Shown piece by piece: positions 42,040 to 54,800 of a stretch of 64,000 nucleotides of DNA. Origin of the DNA: Lindgomyces ingoldianus (taxonomy: Eukaryota; Ascomycota; Dothideomycetes; Pleosporales; Lindgomycetaceae); NCBI RefSeq assembly GCF_010093535.1, contig NW_022985194.1, forward strand, positions 128,312 to 192,311, in the 5' to 3' direction. Both the position numbers and the translations under genes were made by a program. The stretch's first letter is position 1, and every line of letters starts with the position of its first letter. Below the pieces are notes generated by a model, which was given only the letters and a program-made list of their open reading frames with translations, was not told the origin of the DNA and searched no databases.

Positions 42040-45000
42040 GTACCCCCCCCTTTATTAGAAAGGGAATTCTTTACATTAGTAGTTCTAGCATTAGGTTGTC
42101 TTTGTTAGGGTATAGGTTTAGTTTAGATAGGTATTAGGCGTAGAATTAAGTTACTATAGAGTTTTTTTATAAGGCTTTTATAGGTTTCTATAACAGTTTG
42201 TTATATCTAGTCTATTTTATAAGGTATTTATAGATATGTTTTTTTTTATTAAACTAAATCTATTTAACATCTTTTATAACATATTCTAGTTTATTATTTA
42301 TAATAATAGGTTTAGGTAGCAGGTTTAGCTGTCTAGGTAGATAGTTAGATTTAAGAGCTACTTAGCGCAGCAATAATACGTGGAACACAGGGTGTATCTT
42401 TATGCTGTTAGGTAGGATTAATTAGTAAGCGTGCAATAAGACTATATAAGCTACTATAAAAAAGCTAAGGTTCTTTTAATTAAGTTTCTTTAATTATTAG
42501 TTTATTTAGATATTTCTAGTGTCTAGCTAGACCTTCTTGCTAGCTGCATACGCAGGGGCAGAGGTTTAAAATTAGTTTATATACTCTTATTAAAAAGCTT
42601 AAGCCTATGTAAGCTTTTTATAAATATATTTAAATATATTTTAAATCTTATTAATAAGTCTATTTACATTTATTACTTATATAGATTAATAAGTTAGTTA
42701 AAAGGTATTTAAAAGTAGTTTAAATCTTATTTAAAAGTAGTATCTATAGTTTACTAAAAACAAGAATACTTATATTAATTTAAATATTATGTTATTAGCT
42801 TTAAACTGTGCTGTAGCTAACTATTTTACCTAGTTATTCTACTAGTAGTTTATGTACACTTATAGGACTTATTTTATTATAGTGTTTATGTTCTTAGTCT
42901 AGCTATTAGTCTCTAGGTAAAAAGCTGTAGATAGATAGAAGATAATTTAGAGCTATTTATAAAGTTTATTCTAGAAGGCTAAGACAAACTGTGTACCTCT
43001 GTCTAATATAATTATGTTAGGCAGGCTATAGTAAACTTATACATATTAGTAGAATAACTAAGCTATATTAGAGGCAGTTATAAAGAAATATAGTATTAAG
43101 TGTTAATACTTAGTTAAGTAATTAACAACTACTATAATATTTATATACTTTTTAGATAAAAGTAAGTTTATAATAAAATTAATTAATATATCTTTCTAAG
43201 CTTATTTAAGAATTAGAAGTAGTTTAAGTAAGCTATTATACTTTTTTTAAGAAGCTTTTACTTTACAGTAAGTATAGCAACATAATACATATTAGCGTAC
43301 AGTATAGAACATGCAGGGCTAGTAGTACTCTCTTTGCAGTAGGTTAAAAGTCTTTTCTCTGCCTAAGTGTTCTTTAATAAGTAAGTTATGTATAATTTAA
43401 AGTAGTTTAATTCTTAGTTTATTAAAATTAAAAATTATAAGTTAGTTATAGTAATATAGCTTACTATTTTAGTTTTTATAGTTAGCTAGTGTTACTTTTT
43501 TTAACTAACTAGCGCTGTTTTAAAGCAGGTCTAAGGTTTCTTAAATAAATTTATTATTTAAATACTTATTAATAATAATTTAATTAATTATCTAATTTAT
43601 TTTATTTAGGTTAAGGTTTAAAAATAGCTTAAGTTAAAGTAAAGTTTAGTGTTAAGCCTTTTATACTTTTTTTTAAGTAGGGATGTTTTAAAATTACTTT
43701 ATAAAAGTATCTAGTTTTCTTTTATCTTAACTAAGATAATAAGTAATTTTAAAATTAAAATAAAATAGGTATTTAGACTAATAAGCTTATTAGTAGCTAA
43801 GTTGTTTTATAGTTATAAAGTACTATAAGTTCTTATAGTTAGATAGGACTTATATTAGATGCGCTGCACCTTTTAGTTTAGGTTGCTATTATTTAAAGTA
43901 GTGTACTATAGTAAGCAGTTTTTTATTATAAATCTTATAATTACCTTTTATAGGACTTATTTTTTTTAAGAAATATGTAATAGGCCTAATAGTCTTATCT
44001 AGCTTAGTCTAGAAGAGAACTTCTGCTACTACGTAGTCTAAGGCATTAGCTTTTACAAGTATTAGTAGTTTAAAGTTAAAGTAGCAGAGTATTAAAGCTT
44101 TAGTAAAGGCTTTTTTTAGCTAGTTAAAAGACTATTAGTAATTTAAGTTAAAGTTAAATTAAATTCTTTTTTTAGTAAGTTTAATTATAAGGCTTACTTA
44201 CTATAAGAAGTTATTAATAAATTATTAGTAAAAGTTAGTAAATTTTATAAAAGCTTAAATATCTTTTACATTTTTTAAGTATTACTAATTTAGCATAGTC
44301 TAAACCTTAATAAGGTCTATTTAAATGCTATTTATAGAGATTACATATCCTAAATATGTAACCTTTAATTAGTAGAACTTATATTTATCTATATTAAGTT
44401 GCAGACCTGCTTCTTCTATAGCTTTTAGCACTAGGCGTACATGCTATTTATGCTCTAAAAGGCTATTACTATAGATTAGAATATTATTAATATACACAGT
44501 GCAGAACATGTCTAGGTAGAGTTAGAGTAAGTTGTTTATAAAATGTTAAAAAGTACTAAGCGTGTTAGCTAAGCTAAAAAGCATTACTAGGTACTTAAAT
44601 AGTCTATATTAGGTCTAAAATACTATTAGCTACTTATTACCTTTTACTATCCTTAGCTTGTTAAAGGCAGCAATAATATTTAACTTTATAAAATACTTTA
44701 CTTTACTTAGTTAGCTTAAAATTTCTTATAAAAAAAAATTAAGTATTAGTTTTTAATAGTAATAGTGTTTAGTTCTTAGTAGTTAACGCAGAATTAAAGC
44801 CTACCCCTAGGTTTCTTTATAAATAGTATAAGTAACACTACTAGTAAGAAGCTAGCTTAAATAAACCTTTTTTTTAAGTTCTTATTAAGGTATTTTTAGA
44901 GCACTTTTAATTTATTTAGTAACATTTTATATAGTAGCCTATAACTAGGTTATTTACTAGGCTTAAGAGTTATTTAGTAATTATATAGATGTTATATTAA

Positions 45001-47065
45001 AAGCTTATTAGACTTATTTTAAAAAAAAACATGTAATAAGTTATAGTAGTCTTAAAAGACTATTATTCTTAAGTTAGTGTGTTTTTAAAGAGCTAAAGCT
45101 TAGTCTATATTAGAAATTATAACTGCGTAGATTTTATAATCTAGTTATTAAGCTAGAGTTATAAATAAAGCAGGTTCTATATAGCAGATGTCTATCTACT
45201 ATTTAAGTCCTAGTTTATGTTTAAATTAGGTAAGTAAAGGTTCTTTAAAGGCTTTTTTTTTTAAGTTTAAGTAGTTATTAAATTATTTTACATAGCCTAT
45301 CTTAGTAAAAGGCCTAGCTTATTAGCCTTACTTAGGTAGTTCTTTTTTAAGTTATTAAAAAGTAAGTCTAGAGACTTTCTATATTAAGTACTATTTAGGT
45401 GTTATTTAGGTGTAAGTATAAGCATATGTCTTAGCATTAGAAAAAGTTAAAGTTTAAAACTTACTTTTAGTAATTAAAGGCAACCTTATGCTAATATAGC
45501 TATAGTTATTCTAAAATTAAGTTATAACATTCTATGTTTATTACATAGAGCTTAATCTACTTCTTATAGTGTTAGTAGGTAATTATAATAGTTATAGTAT
45601 AAAAAATAAAACTTTTTTTAAGTTATTTTTTATTAAATCTAGTTAGGTAAATTATTTAAGTAAGTAGTGTTAATTAAAGATTTAGTTTACGCGCTAGTTC
45701 TTTATTAATGTAACTTATACTATTTACTTTTAAGTTAATAAGAGCTTATATTAAAGCTAATATAGTTTTTTATTATAAATATATAAAAATATTAACTTAG
45801 TACTTTTAGTTATTAGTAGGGGACTTAGCTTATAAGTTAGTAAAGATCTAGTGTTAAATTAGTCTTAGGGGGCAACTTAGCCCTAGGATAAGCCTTTTTA
45901 CAGGCTTCTACTGCTATAGCTGCAGCTACATTAAGAGTAGTAAGAGGGATTAAAGCTTAAATATAAGTTAGAGCCCTTATAAAAATAAAATTAAAATAGT
46001 AAAGATTTTTAATAAGTGCTAGCAGCGCTACTTGCGTAGACTTAAAAAAAGGGAATAAAGTAGTTTTAGAAAATATAACTATGCTTACTACACTTAAAGT
46101 ATTAACTTTTTTTTTTATAATCTTTATGCTTTCTAGAACTAACTAAAGCATAATTTAAATTAATTTTTATTATGTTAGAGTCCTTATTTACAACTGCGCT
46201 AGTTTAGGGGTGTATTAAGGCTTATACAAGGAGGAACCTTATGTTATTATTATAGGTAGTAATTAGGTTTACATATGTGTTAAGGTTGTTTAGAAGGGGT
46301 TCTTCTACTATAGCGCGTTACAGTTTAGTTAAGAGAGAGTTATATAGGGCTATAATTAGACCTATTTTATTTAGGCCTATATTAGATGCAAGTTAGTAAA
46401 ACTTAGTAAAGTGTAAAGTAAAGCTTTTTTTTTTTTATTATAAAGTGTTTAGGTAACTTAGGGCTATTAACTTTTTATTTAAGTTTCTATAAGTTACTTA
46501 CAAAAACACTATAAATTAATCTAGGTTAATAATATCTTTATTTATTAGTAAGTTAATTAAGGCTATTATATTATAGTTAAGTTAAAAGTAAGCATATAGT
46601 AACTAAAAGTGTTTAAAAGGGAATTAGTCTATGTTTTTTTTAAGTTTATATTAAAGCTTATGTAGAAAAGAAAGTAGGTCTTTCTATTTTTTATTAACTA
46701 GTAGGGGATTAAAGAGTTAGTTAGATTTTATTACTAAGTTAAAAAAGTTATAAGTTGTAGGTAGTGTTAGGTAGAAAAGAGTTAAGCTATTTCTAGACTT
46801 TTAAGTAGGCTTTAAGGCTAGTAAGTTCTTAGTTTCTACTACTATAACAGAAGTTAAGGCAGAAATAGACTACTTAATAACATAAAGCTGTTTTTTAAAG
46901 TTTTTTTAAAAAGCTTTAAAGCTTACAACATAGCAGCTTTTTTATAAAGTAAGTGCTTTTTAAAAAGCTTTTTAGCTTACTTTAATAGCTTAGAGTTATA
47001 TAAGTACTAAGCTTATTAAATTAAATTTAAAGGCTATTCTTAGCTAGAGTTTTAACACAACATAA

Positions 47066-47383
47066 TGTTATAATTATGCATAAGTAAGGTTATAAAGCTT
47101 TACAAAGGTCTAGTTTAATTACTACATAAGGTATTATAGTAAGTATAAGACATTATGTAAGAAATAAGAAAGTTTAGAAGAAAATTAGTAATTAAATACT
47201 TAGCTTAAAAGTCTAAGCGCTTTAGGTATAAATTAAGCCTATTTTAGGTTTAGTTAGTGTTAAGGCAGTTTATGCTTAAGTTTATGTCTGTGTTGTGTTG
47301 TGTTTGTGTCAGACATGCACTAATAATACTCTAGTACGCGTCTAATACGGTTATGTCTGGGATCCGGGGAGGATACCGTGACA
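47066..47383 (-). repeat. 5' LTR of gypsy copy 1 (318 bp)
   Basis: The outer (right) part is undamaged (GGGATCCGGGGAGGATACC). The inner (left) part is AT-converted (TGTTATAATTATGC in place of TGTCACGATTGTGC in the partner). Confidence 0.9.
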
Positions 47384-47651
47384 ATTATATACTTTTGTTT
47401 GCTTTACTTAACAGTAGGGGTTAATATAATTAAGTTACAGTTTAATTAAAGCTGCTTATACTTCTTAACTTTTTACTAAAAGTTATAACATAACTATTAA
47501 AGCTTTTAGAGTAGTAAGGCCCCTCTTACTTTTAATATAGCACATAAGGTTATTTAATTTACTAAAAATAACTTTATAACATAGCTAGTTCTTCTAGAGT
47601 TGCAATGCTTTAATTATAAAGCCTAAAAGATAATTACAGTTACAAGTAACT

Positions 47652-47866
47652 TGTGATAACAAGCACTGTCTCTACTACTGTATGGAGCTGGGGAAGCAAG
47701 GTAGAGTAGGTTGGCTCTATTTCAGCTAAACTAGGATGGGGAGTGAAGGAGGCGAAGGGTTTTCGCGAGAGAAAAGCTTGCGCAGCGCTAAGGCGCTAGC
47801 GCGCTTGCTTAACCCTTAGCGAGATCATGTGACTAGCAGCGGAGCTTAACAAGCAGCACTGTCACA
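47652..47866. mobile_element. Solo LTR-like element, TSD TAACT
   Basis: 215 bp starting TGTGATAAC and ending CTGTCACA (terminal inverted TGTGA/TCACA). It is flanked by perfect 5-bp duplications TAACT at 47647-47651 and 47867-47871. GC-richer than its surroundings, with little sign of RIP, including a palindromic GCGCTAAGGCGCTAGCGCGC-like patch. It lies within the hAT dimerisation motif. Unrelated in sequence to the TGTTTGCAG family. Confidence 0.82.
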
Positions 47867-48296
47867 TAACTGTTCTTTTCTCCCTGCTAAAGGCTCTCTT
47901 GCAGTTGCAGCTTGTAGAGGGTATACATAGGAAATTAAGTGCTATCTTAAAAAGTACAGGATAGTTGCGCTAACTAACCTAGAGCTACTAATCTAAAGGT
48001 TCTCTATATAAGAGACTGTTATCTTTTGCTATAATAAAGTTGTCTAAAAAGTTGTTTTAGTATAAAGTAAGCTTTAAAGTTTTTTTAGCCTTTTTATAAA
48101 ACTTTTTTCTAGTAAGTAAAGTTATGTTAACTAAGAGAGTCTATTTATAGCAAAAGTTATAGGCACTACTAGATAAGAGTTATTTACATTATAGTAGCTT
48201 ATTAGGCTTATTCTTCTTCTTTTTCTTAGCATCTATATACTTTTAGAAGACTTTAAGCATTAAAGCTTTTACTTTTTTATACTATAAGCTATAATG

Positions 48297-48424
48297 TGTA
48301 AGGCCGAGATGGTGCTTACGTGCAACAGGTATATATACTATTCTGTATGCAATAATTAACGTTAGTTAATTATTTACACCTTTTTAGTTATATTAGCGTA
48401 GTAGTATAGAGCTCTGTTCTTACA
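48297..48424. repeat. Left LTR of the TRIM-like element
   Basis: Contains TATATATACTA and a perfect 10-bp-arm hairpin, AATAATTAAC-gtta-GTTAATTATT (48351-48374). Confidence 0.85.
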
Positions 48425-48723
48425 TAATAATTAACTAACAACAAGGACAGTCGCGTGTTTAACCCACACCTTAGACAGCTTAGCTAGTTTTTAGACTAAA
48501 ACGTGAGGCAGCCTCTTCTAGCGCCACGTTGTCGCTGCTAGGAGGCCTAGTGTATATGGCTTAGCTGGCGTGGGCCACTAAGCGTTGCGTCGTGTTTACC
48601 CCGCGCCTCTAGGCCGCAGGTGGTCAGCCTCTGGCTGGTAACTGAGACATGCGCATAGGCGCCTCTAAGCTGCGGGTAGGTCATGTGACGCCTGGGACAT
48701 GCGTCTGCTAAGAAGGGGGATAA

Positions 48724-48875
48724 TGTAAGGCCAGGATAGCGCTTACATGTAAGGCCGAGATGGTGCTTACGTGCAACAGGTATATATACTATTCTGTACG
48801 CAATAATTAACGTTAGTTAATTATTCACACCTTTTTAGTTGTATTAGCGTAGTGGTACAGAGCTCCGTCCTTACA
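48724..48875. repeat. Right LTR of the TRIM-like element with a 24-bp terminal duplication
   Basis: The full LTR is 48748-48875. 48724-48747 is a diverged second copy of its first 24 bp, itself bounded by TGTAAG and CTTACA. The hairpin is repeated at 48802-48825. Confidence 0.8.
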
Positions 48876-49985
48876 TAATGCCTCTAATAGTTCTTAAACT
48901 AATAAAGATAAAGTTTTAAGTAAAAAATAGTTGTAACTATATAGTAAGAGACTAGAGAATTTATAATAAACTTTTTTTAGTATATAAAAAGCTTTTCTAG
49001 TCTATATAAAACACTACTTTTAAGGTAGCTATTAACTTTAAGCTTTAGTGTTACCTTTATCTATAACAGCTTAGTATAAAGTAATTACATGTTAATAATA
49101 AACATCTATAGTAAACTTTACTCTATGTTTCTTTTTAGTCTCTTTATTATTTAATAAAAGACTTTAAAAAACTTTATAAAATGCTTAGCTTACTTTTACT
49201 CTTTTTTAGTAATTATATCTAATAAAGCTGTGTTGCTAGGTATGTAGACATTATCTTTATTATTCTTAGTGCCCTACTATTTACAAATAAACTTTATAAT
49301 AGCATTCTTAAGCTCTAAATAATAGAGGACTATAAGATAGACAAAATGCTAGCAGACGCCTCTATCTTATACTAAGTTAAAGGTGCTAAAGCTCTAAAAA
49401 GAGTCTTTATTAAATATAGATTATTAAACTGCCTTAAAGGCTTTATAGCACTTATAAAAAAAGGATTATGTTAATAAAATTATAAAGTTTTTTTTATAAC
49501 TTTATGCTTTTAGTATAAGTTAAACTGCTTTTAAAAAGCAGCCTAGGCTAAGGCAGATTTAAATTAGCTTAATCCTTTACTATAAATAACAGCTTTTACT
49601 ACTAATTATATAGTATAACTAGCGCAGCGTAGGCAGTGCTGCCTATTAAGGTCTATACTAAGATGTTTCTTTAAAGATAAAATTATAAAGTTATTATTAT
49701 TTAACATGTTATTAGTAATAAAATATAAGAGTTTTAACATAATATTATAGTCTTTAATAACCTAAATAATAGCCTGCACTTAGTTTAGTCCTATATAATT
49801 ACTAAAAAGATTATAGAAGCTAATAAAAAAGTCTTTCTATAAAAAGTTAGCATCTAATATAAGAATGTTAGTTATGTTGTTTTAATTTTTACTACTAAAA
49901 CACTAAAAATAAGCTAAAGTACACTTACTAATAAAGTAAGCTACTACCTTAAGAAGAAAAAGGTAGTTTAAAGAAGTCTATATAT

Positions 49986-51310
49986 TGTTACAGTCTATAG
50001 TTAGACTAACATAACTCTACCTAAAGTGCTCTACAATCTAGCTAGGTTAGGACAGGACTCGCTTATAGACTAATTAGAGGACACAGAAGCAGCGCAGCTG
50101 CCTAGGATTACAGAAGAGTGCCTAGTCTAGTAGGAAGGCAGGCTGCAAATCCTAACAAGCTTAACAAGCTAAGCAAGTTTACTGTGCTATAAACTTACTA
50201 AACTTACCTAACTTATTCTTAGTACTATTAGACATGTATATAGTTTAACTATAAATAACTTTTTAAGAGGTGTGTTTAATGTTTAGTTTATTTCTTACAT
50301 AGACTAAGTAGTATTTAGCTTTTTAAAGAGCTGTAATACTATTTATATATCTTACAACATATATACTTTTAATTCTGTCTAACAGGACTGTTTAACCTAG
50401 CTACTATACTGCTGCATAAAGGATAAACTATAATCTAGCTACTCTACCTTACTCTAATAGCCTATTAGCCTCTACGTAGGACTGTACACCCTACTGTTAG
50501 CCTCTATCACCTGTTCTACTTACTAGAAACAATACTAGCCTAAGTGCTTCTCTAAAGCAAGAATTGTAACATTAAACACTACACTTTTTAAAAAGTATAA
50601 CTACTTAATATAACTTTAATTCTAACATAGCTTATATAGCTTTATTAGAATTATAGGAAGTTTTAATAGCTAATGAAAAAGTTTTAGTAGAATAAATTAA
50701 TAGCATCTAGAATAACATTAAAAAACTTTAATAGATTAGTAATAAAATTAATAAACTAGTTAGTCTCTATAAAGAAGTAAAAAATCTATGCTAGAAAGTA
50801 GCTAAATTTAATAACTAACTTCCTTTAATAAACCTTTAATAAGCTATAAGCTCTATAAACTAAATACATGTGTTATAAGTAAAGCTAGCTAAACTCTAGA
50901 ATATCTTAACTAAAAAAAGTAAGTATTATAGCTAAGAAGACTTTATAACTAGCCTTTTTAAAGCCTTTTAAAGAATTGCTTAAAAACCTTTACCATTTTT
51001 TTACTAGATGCTACCTCTATATGTAGTATAATAAAGAAGCATTTTAAACTAATGCTAAAATAATATTCTAGATAAAATTATATTTAAAAGGACTTTTTAT
51101 AATCTAGTTCTAACTACACATAGATAATTAGATAGATTTTAGAGCTAATAGTTCTACACTAAATCTTAAAACTAAGAAAATATTTAGTAGTGTAGAAGCT
51201 TTTAAAAAAGCTTTATTAACTATTTATAAAACTATAGATAAATAAAAAATTGCAGCTAATAAATTAAATGCTCTAAAATAAGAAAAAGAAACAGCCTAGT
51301 ACTACACAGC
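49986..51310 (+). mobile_element. Second gypsy-type element, 5' part: LTR and gag start
   Basis: A candidate 586-bp LTR runs from TGTTACAG (49986) to TTGTAACA (50571), with 7-bp inverted termini. Downstream, heavily AT-converted coding is compatible with a gypsy gag: Lys/Leu-rich helices, then 'ATNKLNALK-EKETA-YYTA'-style sequence just before 51305. The copia element is inserted there, and gag resumes at 56728 with 'LKSSLLNVLYNSLKDIIKN'. The LTR partner was not found in the window. No TSD can be tested. Confidence 0.5.
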
Positions 51311-51701
51311 TGTCAGATATGCGCACCTACTGTCAAGACAGGAGGAACGTTTGACGAAAGCTGCTACATAGTACGAGCAATAAGCTCGAACAGTATGTTG
51401 CTGCAAATTGCAGCATTTTGCAGCATTTTGCANNNNNNNNNNNNNNNNNNNNNNNNNNNNNNNNNNNNNNNNNNNNNNNNNNNNNNNNNNNNNNNNNNNN
51501 NNNNNNNNNNNNNNNNNNNNNNNNNNNNNNNNNNNNNNNNNNNNNNNNNNNNNNNNNNNNNNNNNNNNNNNNNNNNNNNNNNNNNNNNNNNNNNNNNNNN
51601 NNNNNNNNNNNNNNNNNNNNNNNNNNNNNNNNNNNNNNNNNNNNNNNNNNNNNNNNNNNNNNNNNNNNNNNNNNNNNNNNNNNNNNNNNNNNNNNNNNNN
51701 N
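51311..51701 (+). repeat. 5' LTR of the copia element (mostly in gap)
   Basis: 122 bp are readable and match the 3' LTR with two C/T-type differences. The end coordinate is inferred from the 391-bp partner. Confidence 0.6.
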
Positions 51702-51802
51702 NNNNNNNNNNNNNNNNNNNNNNNNNNNNNNNNNNNNNNNNNNNNNNNNNNNNNNNNNNNNNNNNNNNNNNNNNNNNNNNNNNNNNNNNNNNNNNNNNNN
51801 NN
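51433..51802. other. Assembly gap, 370 Ns
   Basis: The run of N begins inside the 10-bp tandem repeat of the 5' LTR. By comparison with the complete 391-bp 3' LTR, about 269 bp of LTR and about 100 bp of leader including the primer-binding site would be missing if the gap size is right. Confidence 0.95.
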
Positions 51803-54800
51803 AACAAGCTATTAACAAGCAGTGTTAGAGCCTTTAAAGAAGCTATTAAATACTACAAGATTAAGGCTAACAAGTACAAGAGTAACAGACATAATTATAA
51901 AAGAGAGTAATTAAGCCTTTAACAGATTATTGTTTTTATCTAGTTAACAGTTAGCCTACATCTGCAGTGTACATGCTGTTCCCTAGATTAACTACTTAGA
52001 CAGTGGATTACAAACCTTAAAGCTATAGTAGGTGTTAACAACTAATTTAAATAAAAACATGTGTGTAACTAATATAATATATCTTTAAAGCTGCTAAGAA
52101 ACGCAAGCATATAGAACCTATAGCTAGCAGAGTATAATTACGCTGCTATAGAAGCAGAGACATAAAATGTTCTAGAAACAACATAGTTTAATGCTATTAC
52201 AAAGGACTTTCTAACTACTATAAATAAAGTTGCCCCTTATTAGTCTATAACCTTTTAGAAAAGCAGACAGTTTACACTAAACATAAATTAAAAAAAATAA
52301 TAAAGCGCTTTTAAGAACATATAATGTTAAATTATCTAATATATATAAAAAAGCATAAAGCTGCCTTTATAATAGATAACTTATTATACTTTACTAAAAG
52401 TAAGAAAACTACTTAGGGCATAAATAAAAACGCCTATAGTGCAGAAGTTATAACATTAAAAAATAGAGTAAACCTTAACATTAATGTTATTAAAAAGATA
52501 ATAGAAAGTTATCTTTAAGCTAAAAACTTACTAAAACAGAAGGCACTAAATGTTCTACATGCAGACACATCTATGCACTAAAGGACTGCTTCTATGTCTA
52601 TCTAGACAGAGCACTAGACTAGTAGATGCTAAATAAAAAAGTTAAAAAGCTTATAGCATTAAAGCGTAAGCATAACTTAAAATTTTAAAGCCTACTTAAA
52701 GAGCAGCGTAGATATAATTTAAAAATACTAATTTTAAAAAGTTTACATACACCTATACTAAAAATATAAAAAGACTAACTTAAAAGCTAAGAAGTATTAA
52801 GAGTTAAGGCAGCTACATTACTAGCTATAGTTAATTTAAACTAGAACAGATATCTACTAAAAAAATTATTTATTTTTAACTTAAGCTTAATATGCTATAT
52901 TATAAATAATTTTAATTAAATTTATAACTATTATTTACTAACACTAAAAGACTTTATCTAGTCTAGAAACTCTTACATATAGATTTAAAGCTATAAATTA
53001 ATTACACTAAGCCTAAAAAGTAAGCATAGAACATATAGTTAAGCATATAGTCTTGTACTACATAACGCTGCACTGTGCCTAGACCTGCTGTGCAACCTAG
53101 TCTTGTTCTGCCTACTGTAACAGAAAGGAATTTAGTAGGACATATAAGTAGAGCTAACTGCTTTAAAGGCCTTAGATAAGATAATAATTAAAGATCTTAT
53201 AAAAATCTATAGCTAATAAGTGTTAGAGTACTATCTACTATAAAAGGGCTTATATTATACACACATAATTAACATAAGAACTAAACATAGTCTATAAAAA
53301 GCATTAGTAAAGCTATAGCATAAGCGTCTAAGACACCCTAGACTAGCTACACTTTAACACCTTATATAGTAAGCTAAGGGGGTGTAAATTAAAGGAATTA
53401 TAACTGTCTAATATAACTTATATAGTAAAGCTAAGATATAATAATAAATTAGCTGCGCACTATAAATTAGTAATAGTAGACTTAGTAAAAGACTGTTAAT
53501 TAATTTCTATACATATAAAGCATAAAGCATTATAAAAGAGTAAAGTTAAATACTAATTACTAACAAGTATTCTAGCCTCTAGTAGGACCTTTACTTTAAG
53601 AATAATAGGCTTACTAAATTAATTATTAAAGCTTTTATAATTTTTATTTTTTTTCTAAAGAACTATTATAACATTACTATAAAAGTTATTAAAGCTAATA
53701 ATAAGATTATAATAGTAAAACTAGAGGTAAAACGCTAGCTAGTATTACATAGAATAACTATTAAGCCTTTAGCACTAAATACACAAGCCTAGAAGAGAGG
53801 AGCTAAACACTTAAAGGGTGTAAATAAGGAAAAGTTATAGGCTATATAACTAGATGCTAACTTACTATAAAATATATAGCTATACATTACTAGAGCTAGC
53901 GTATACCTATATAATTAGACACTAAACTATGCTAATAACTAGAAGACACTATATAAAATCTTCTTTACACAAGCAGCTTTAAATAATAAAGTTATTATAT
54001 TAATTTAAAAGCTAAACTTTACATATCTAAAAGCCTATAGCTATAAAGCATTTATAATAACTAATAATATATATTAAAATAAATCTAAGCTATAAAGGCT
54101 AGACTTAAAGGCGTAAATTAGATATCTAGTTAAGTACTAATTATTAAACATCTACTATGTATAGATACTACTGCTAGCAAAAGTAATCTATACACATAAT
54201 GTTATTTTTAATAAACACTTAATTTTTAGTAGTAAGCCTAAAAACTTAATAGATAACTTTATGCATAACATAGTAAAAAAAATTATAATATATATTAGAA
54301 TAATTAAGCTTCTAACACCTAGTTATTAGCTAAAGATAAAGTTATTTTATAAAAACAACACTATAAATAATATATTAAATTTTAACAAAGTAGACTTACT
54401 AAGCTACTATTAAGAAAGGAAAATTAGAAATAACTATTTATTTTCTTTAAATACTCTACTACTTACAGCATTACTTATGTAGTTAATAGCTAAAGCAGCA
54501 CTAAAGCTAAGCTAAATAAGGTTGTTAAAGACTATACTATAGGCTACAGCTTTTATAGCTAGTATAAGATCTAAAAGTGTAAAAAAGCATAGCAGTAAAA
54601 TGCTAGATAAAGCAGCATTAATAAAAATGCTATTTAAAAGAAAAACACTTTATAAAAGCTAGCTGCTACCTTTACTATTAACCTAAAAGTAACTAAAAAA
54701 GCACTCTTTACATAAGATGTTTAAAGCAGCAGAAAGAACGCACCTAGACAGTTATTAGACAATAAAATTCTAGACAAAGGTCTAGATAAAGCTAATTAAG

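Larger units (their letters stand above)
41722..47383 (-). mobile_element. Ty3/gypsy retrotransposon, copy 1, RIP-damaged
   Basis: 5662 bp bounded by two 318-bp LTRs (TGTCAC...GTGACA type ends) and perfect 5-bp duplications ATTAT at 41717-41721 and 47384-47388. The polypurine tract appears as a C-run (42042-42050) just inside the left LTR, so the element reads right to left. In reverse complement the reverse transcriptase box near 44471-44491 reads YINNILIYS, both catalytic Asp codons changed to Asn. Integrase-like and chromodomain-like debris follow in order, as in the cleaner-reading copy 2. Frames are full of stops, CpG is nearly absent and TpA is very common. It cannot encode functional protein. 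Confidence 0.92.
48297..48875. mobile_element. TRIM-like non-autonomous LTR element, 579 bp, TSD TAATG
   Basis: Two near-identical LTRs (48297-48424 and 48748-48875, 128 bp, TGTAAG...CTTACA) flank about 300 bp of non-coding, GC-rich internal sequence. Perfect 5-bp duplications TAATG are at 48292-48296 and 48876-48880. A polypurine tract AAGAAGGGGGATAA ends at 48723. Immediately after it the first 24 bp of the LTR occur once extra (48724-48747) before the full 3' LTR. No ORF is present. The LTRs differ at about seven positions, all transitions, with T or A in the left copy. This structure matches a terminal-repeat retrotransposon in miniature. Confidence 0.87.
47384..49985 (-). mobile_element. 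hAT transposase relic carrying two later insertions
   Basis: On the minus strand, between about 48070 and 47867, the frame gives 'NYPVLFKIALNFLCIPSTS' followed by a Cys/Arg-Ala-Phe-Ser motif. This is the hAT dimerisation signature (usually YPxLxxxAxDxLxIPxTS...CERxFS). It is interrupted there by the solo LTR at 47652-47866, and continues leftward with 'KALQLxKNWL'-like sequence. Further upstream coding (to about 49985) is too AT-converted to read reliably and is also interrupted by the TRIM-like element. The right limit is set by the LTR beginning at 49986 and is not a demonstrated hAT end. Confidence 0.6.

Noticed and set aside
51333..51910. Long ORFs on both strands across the N run
   Set aside because: They consist almost entirely of unknown residues; open only because Ns cannot form stops.
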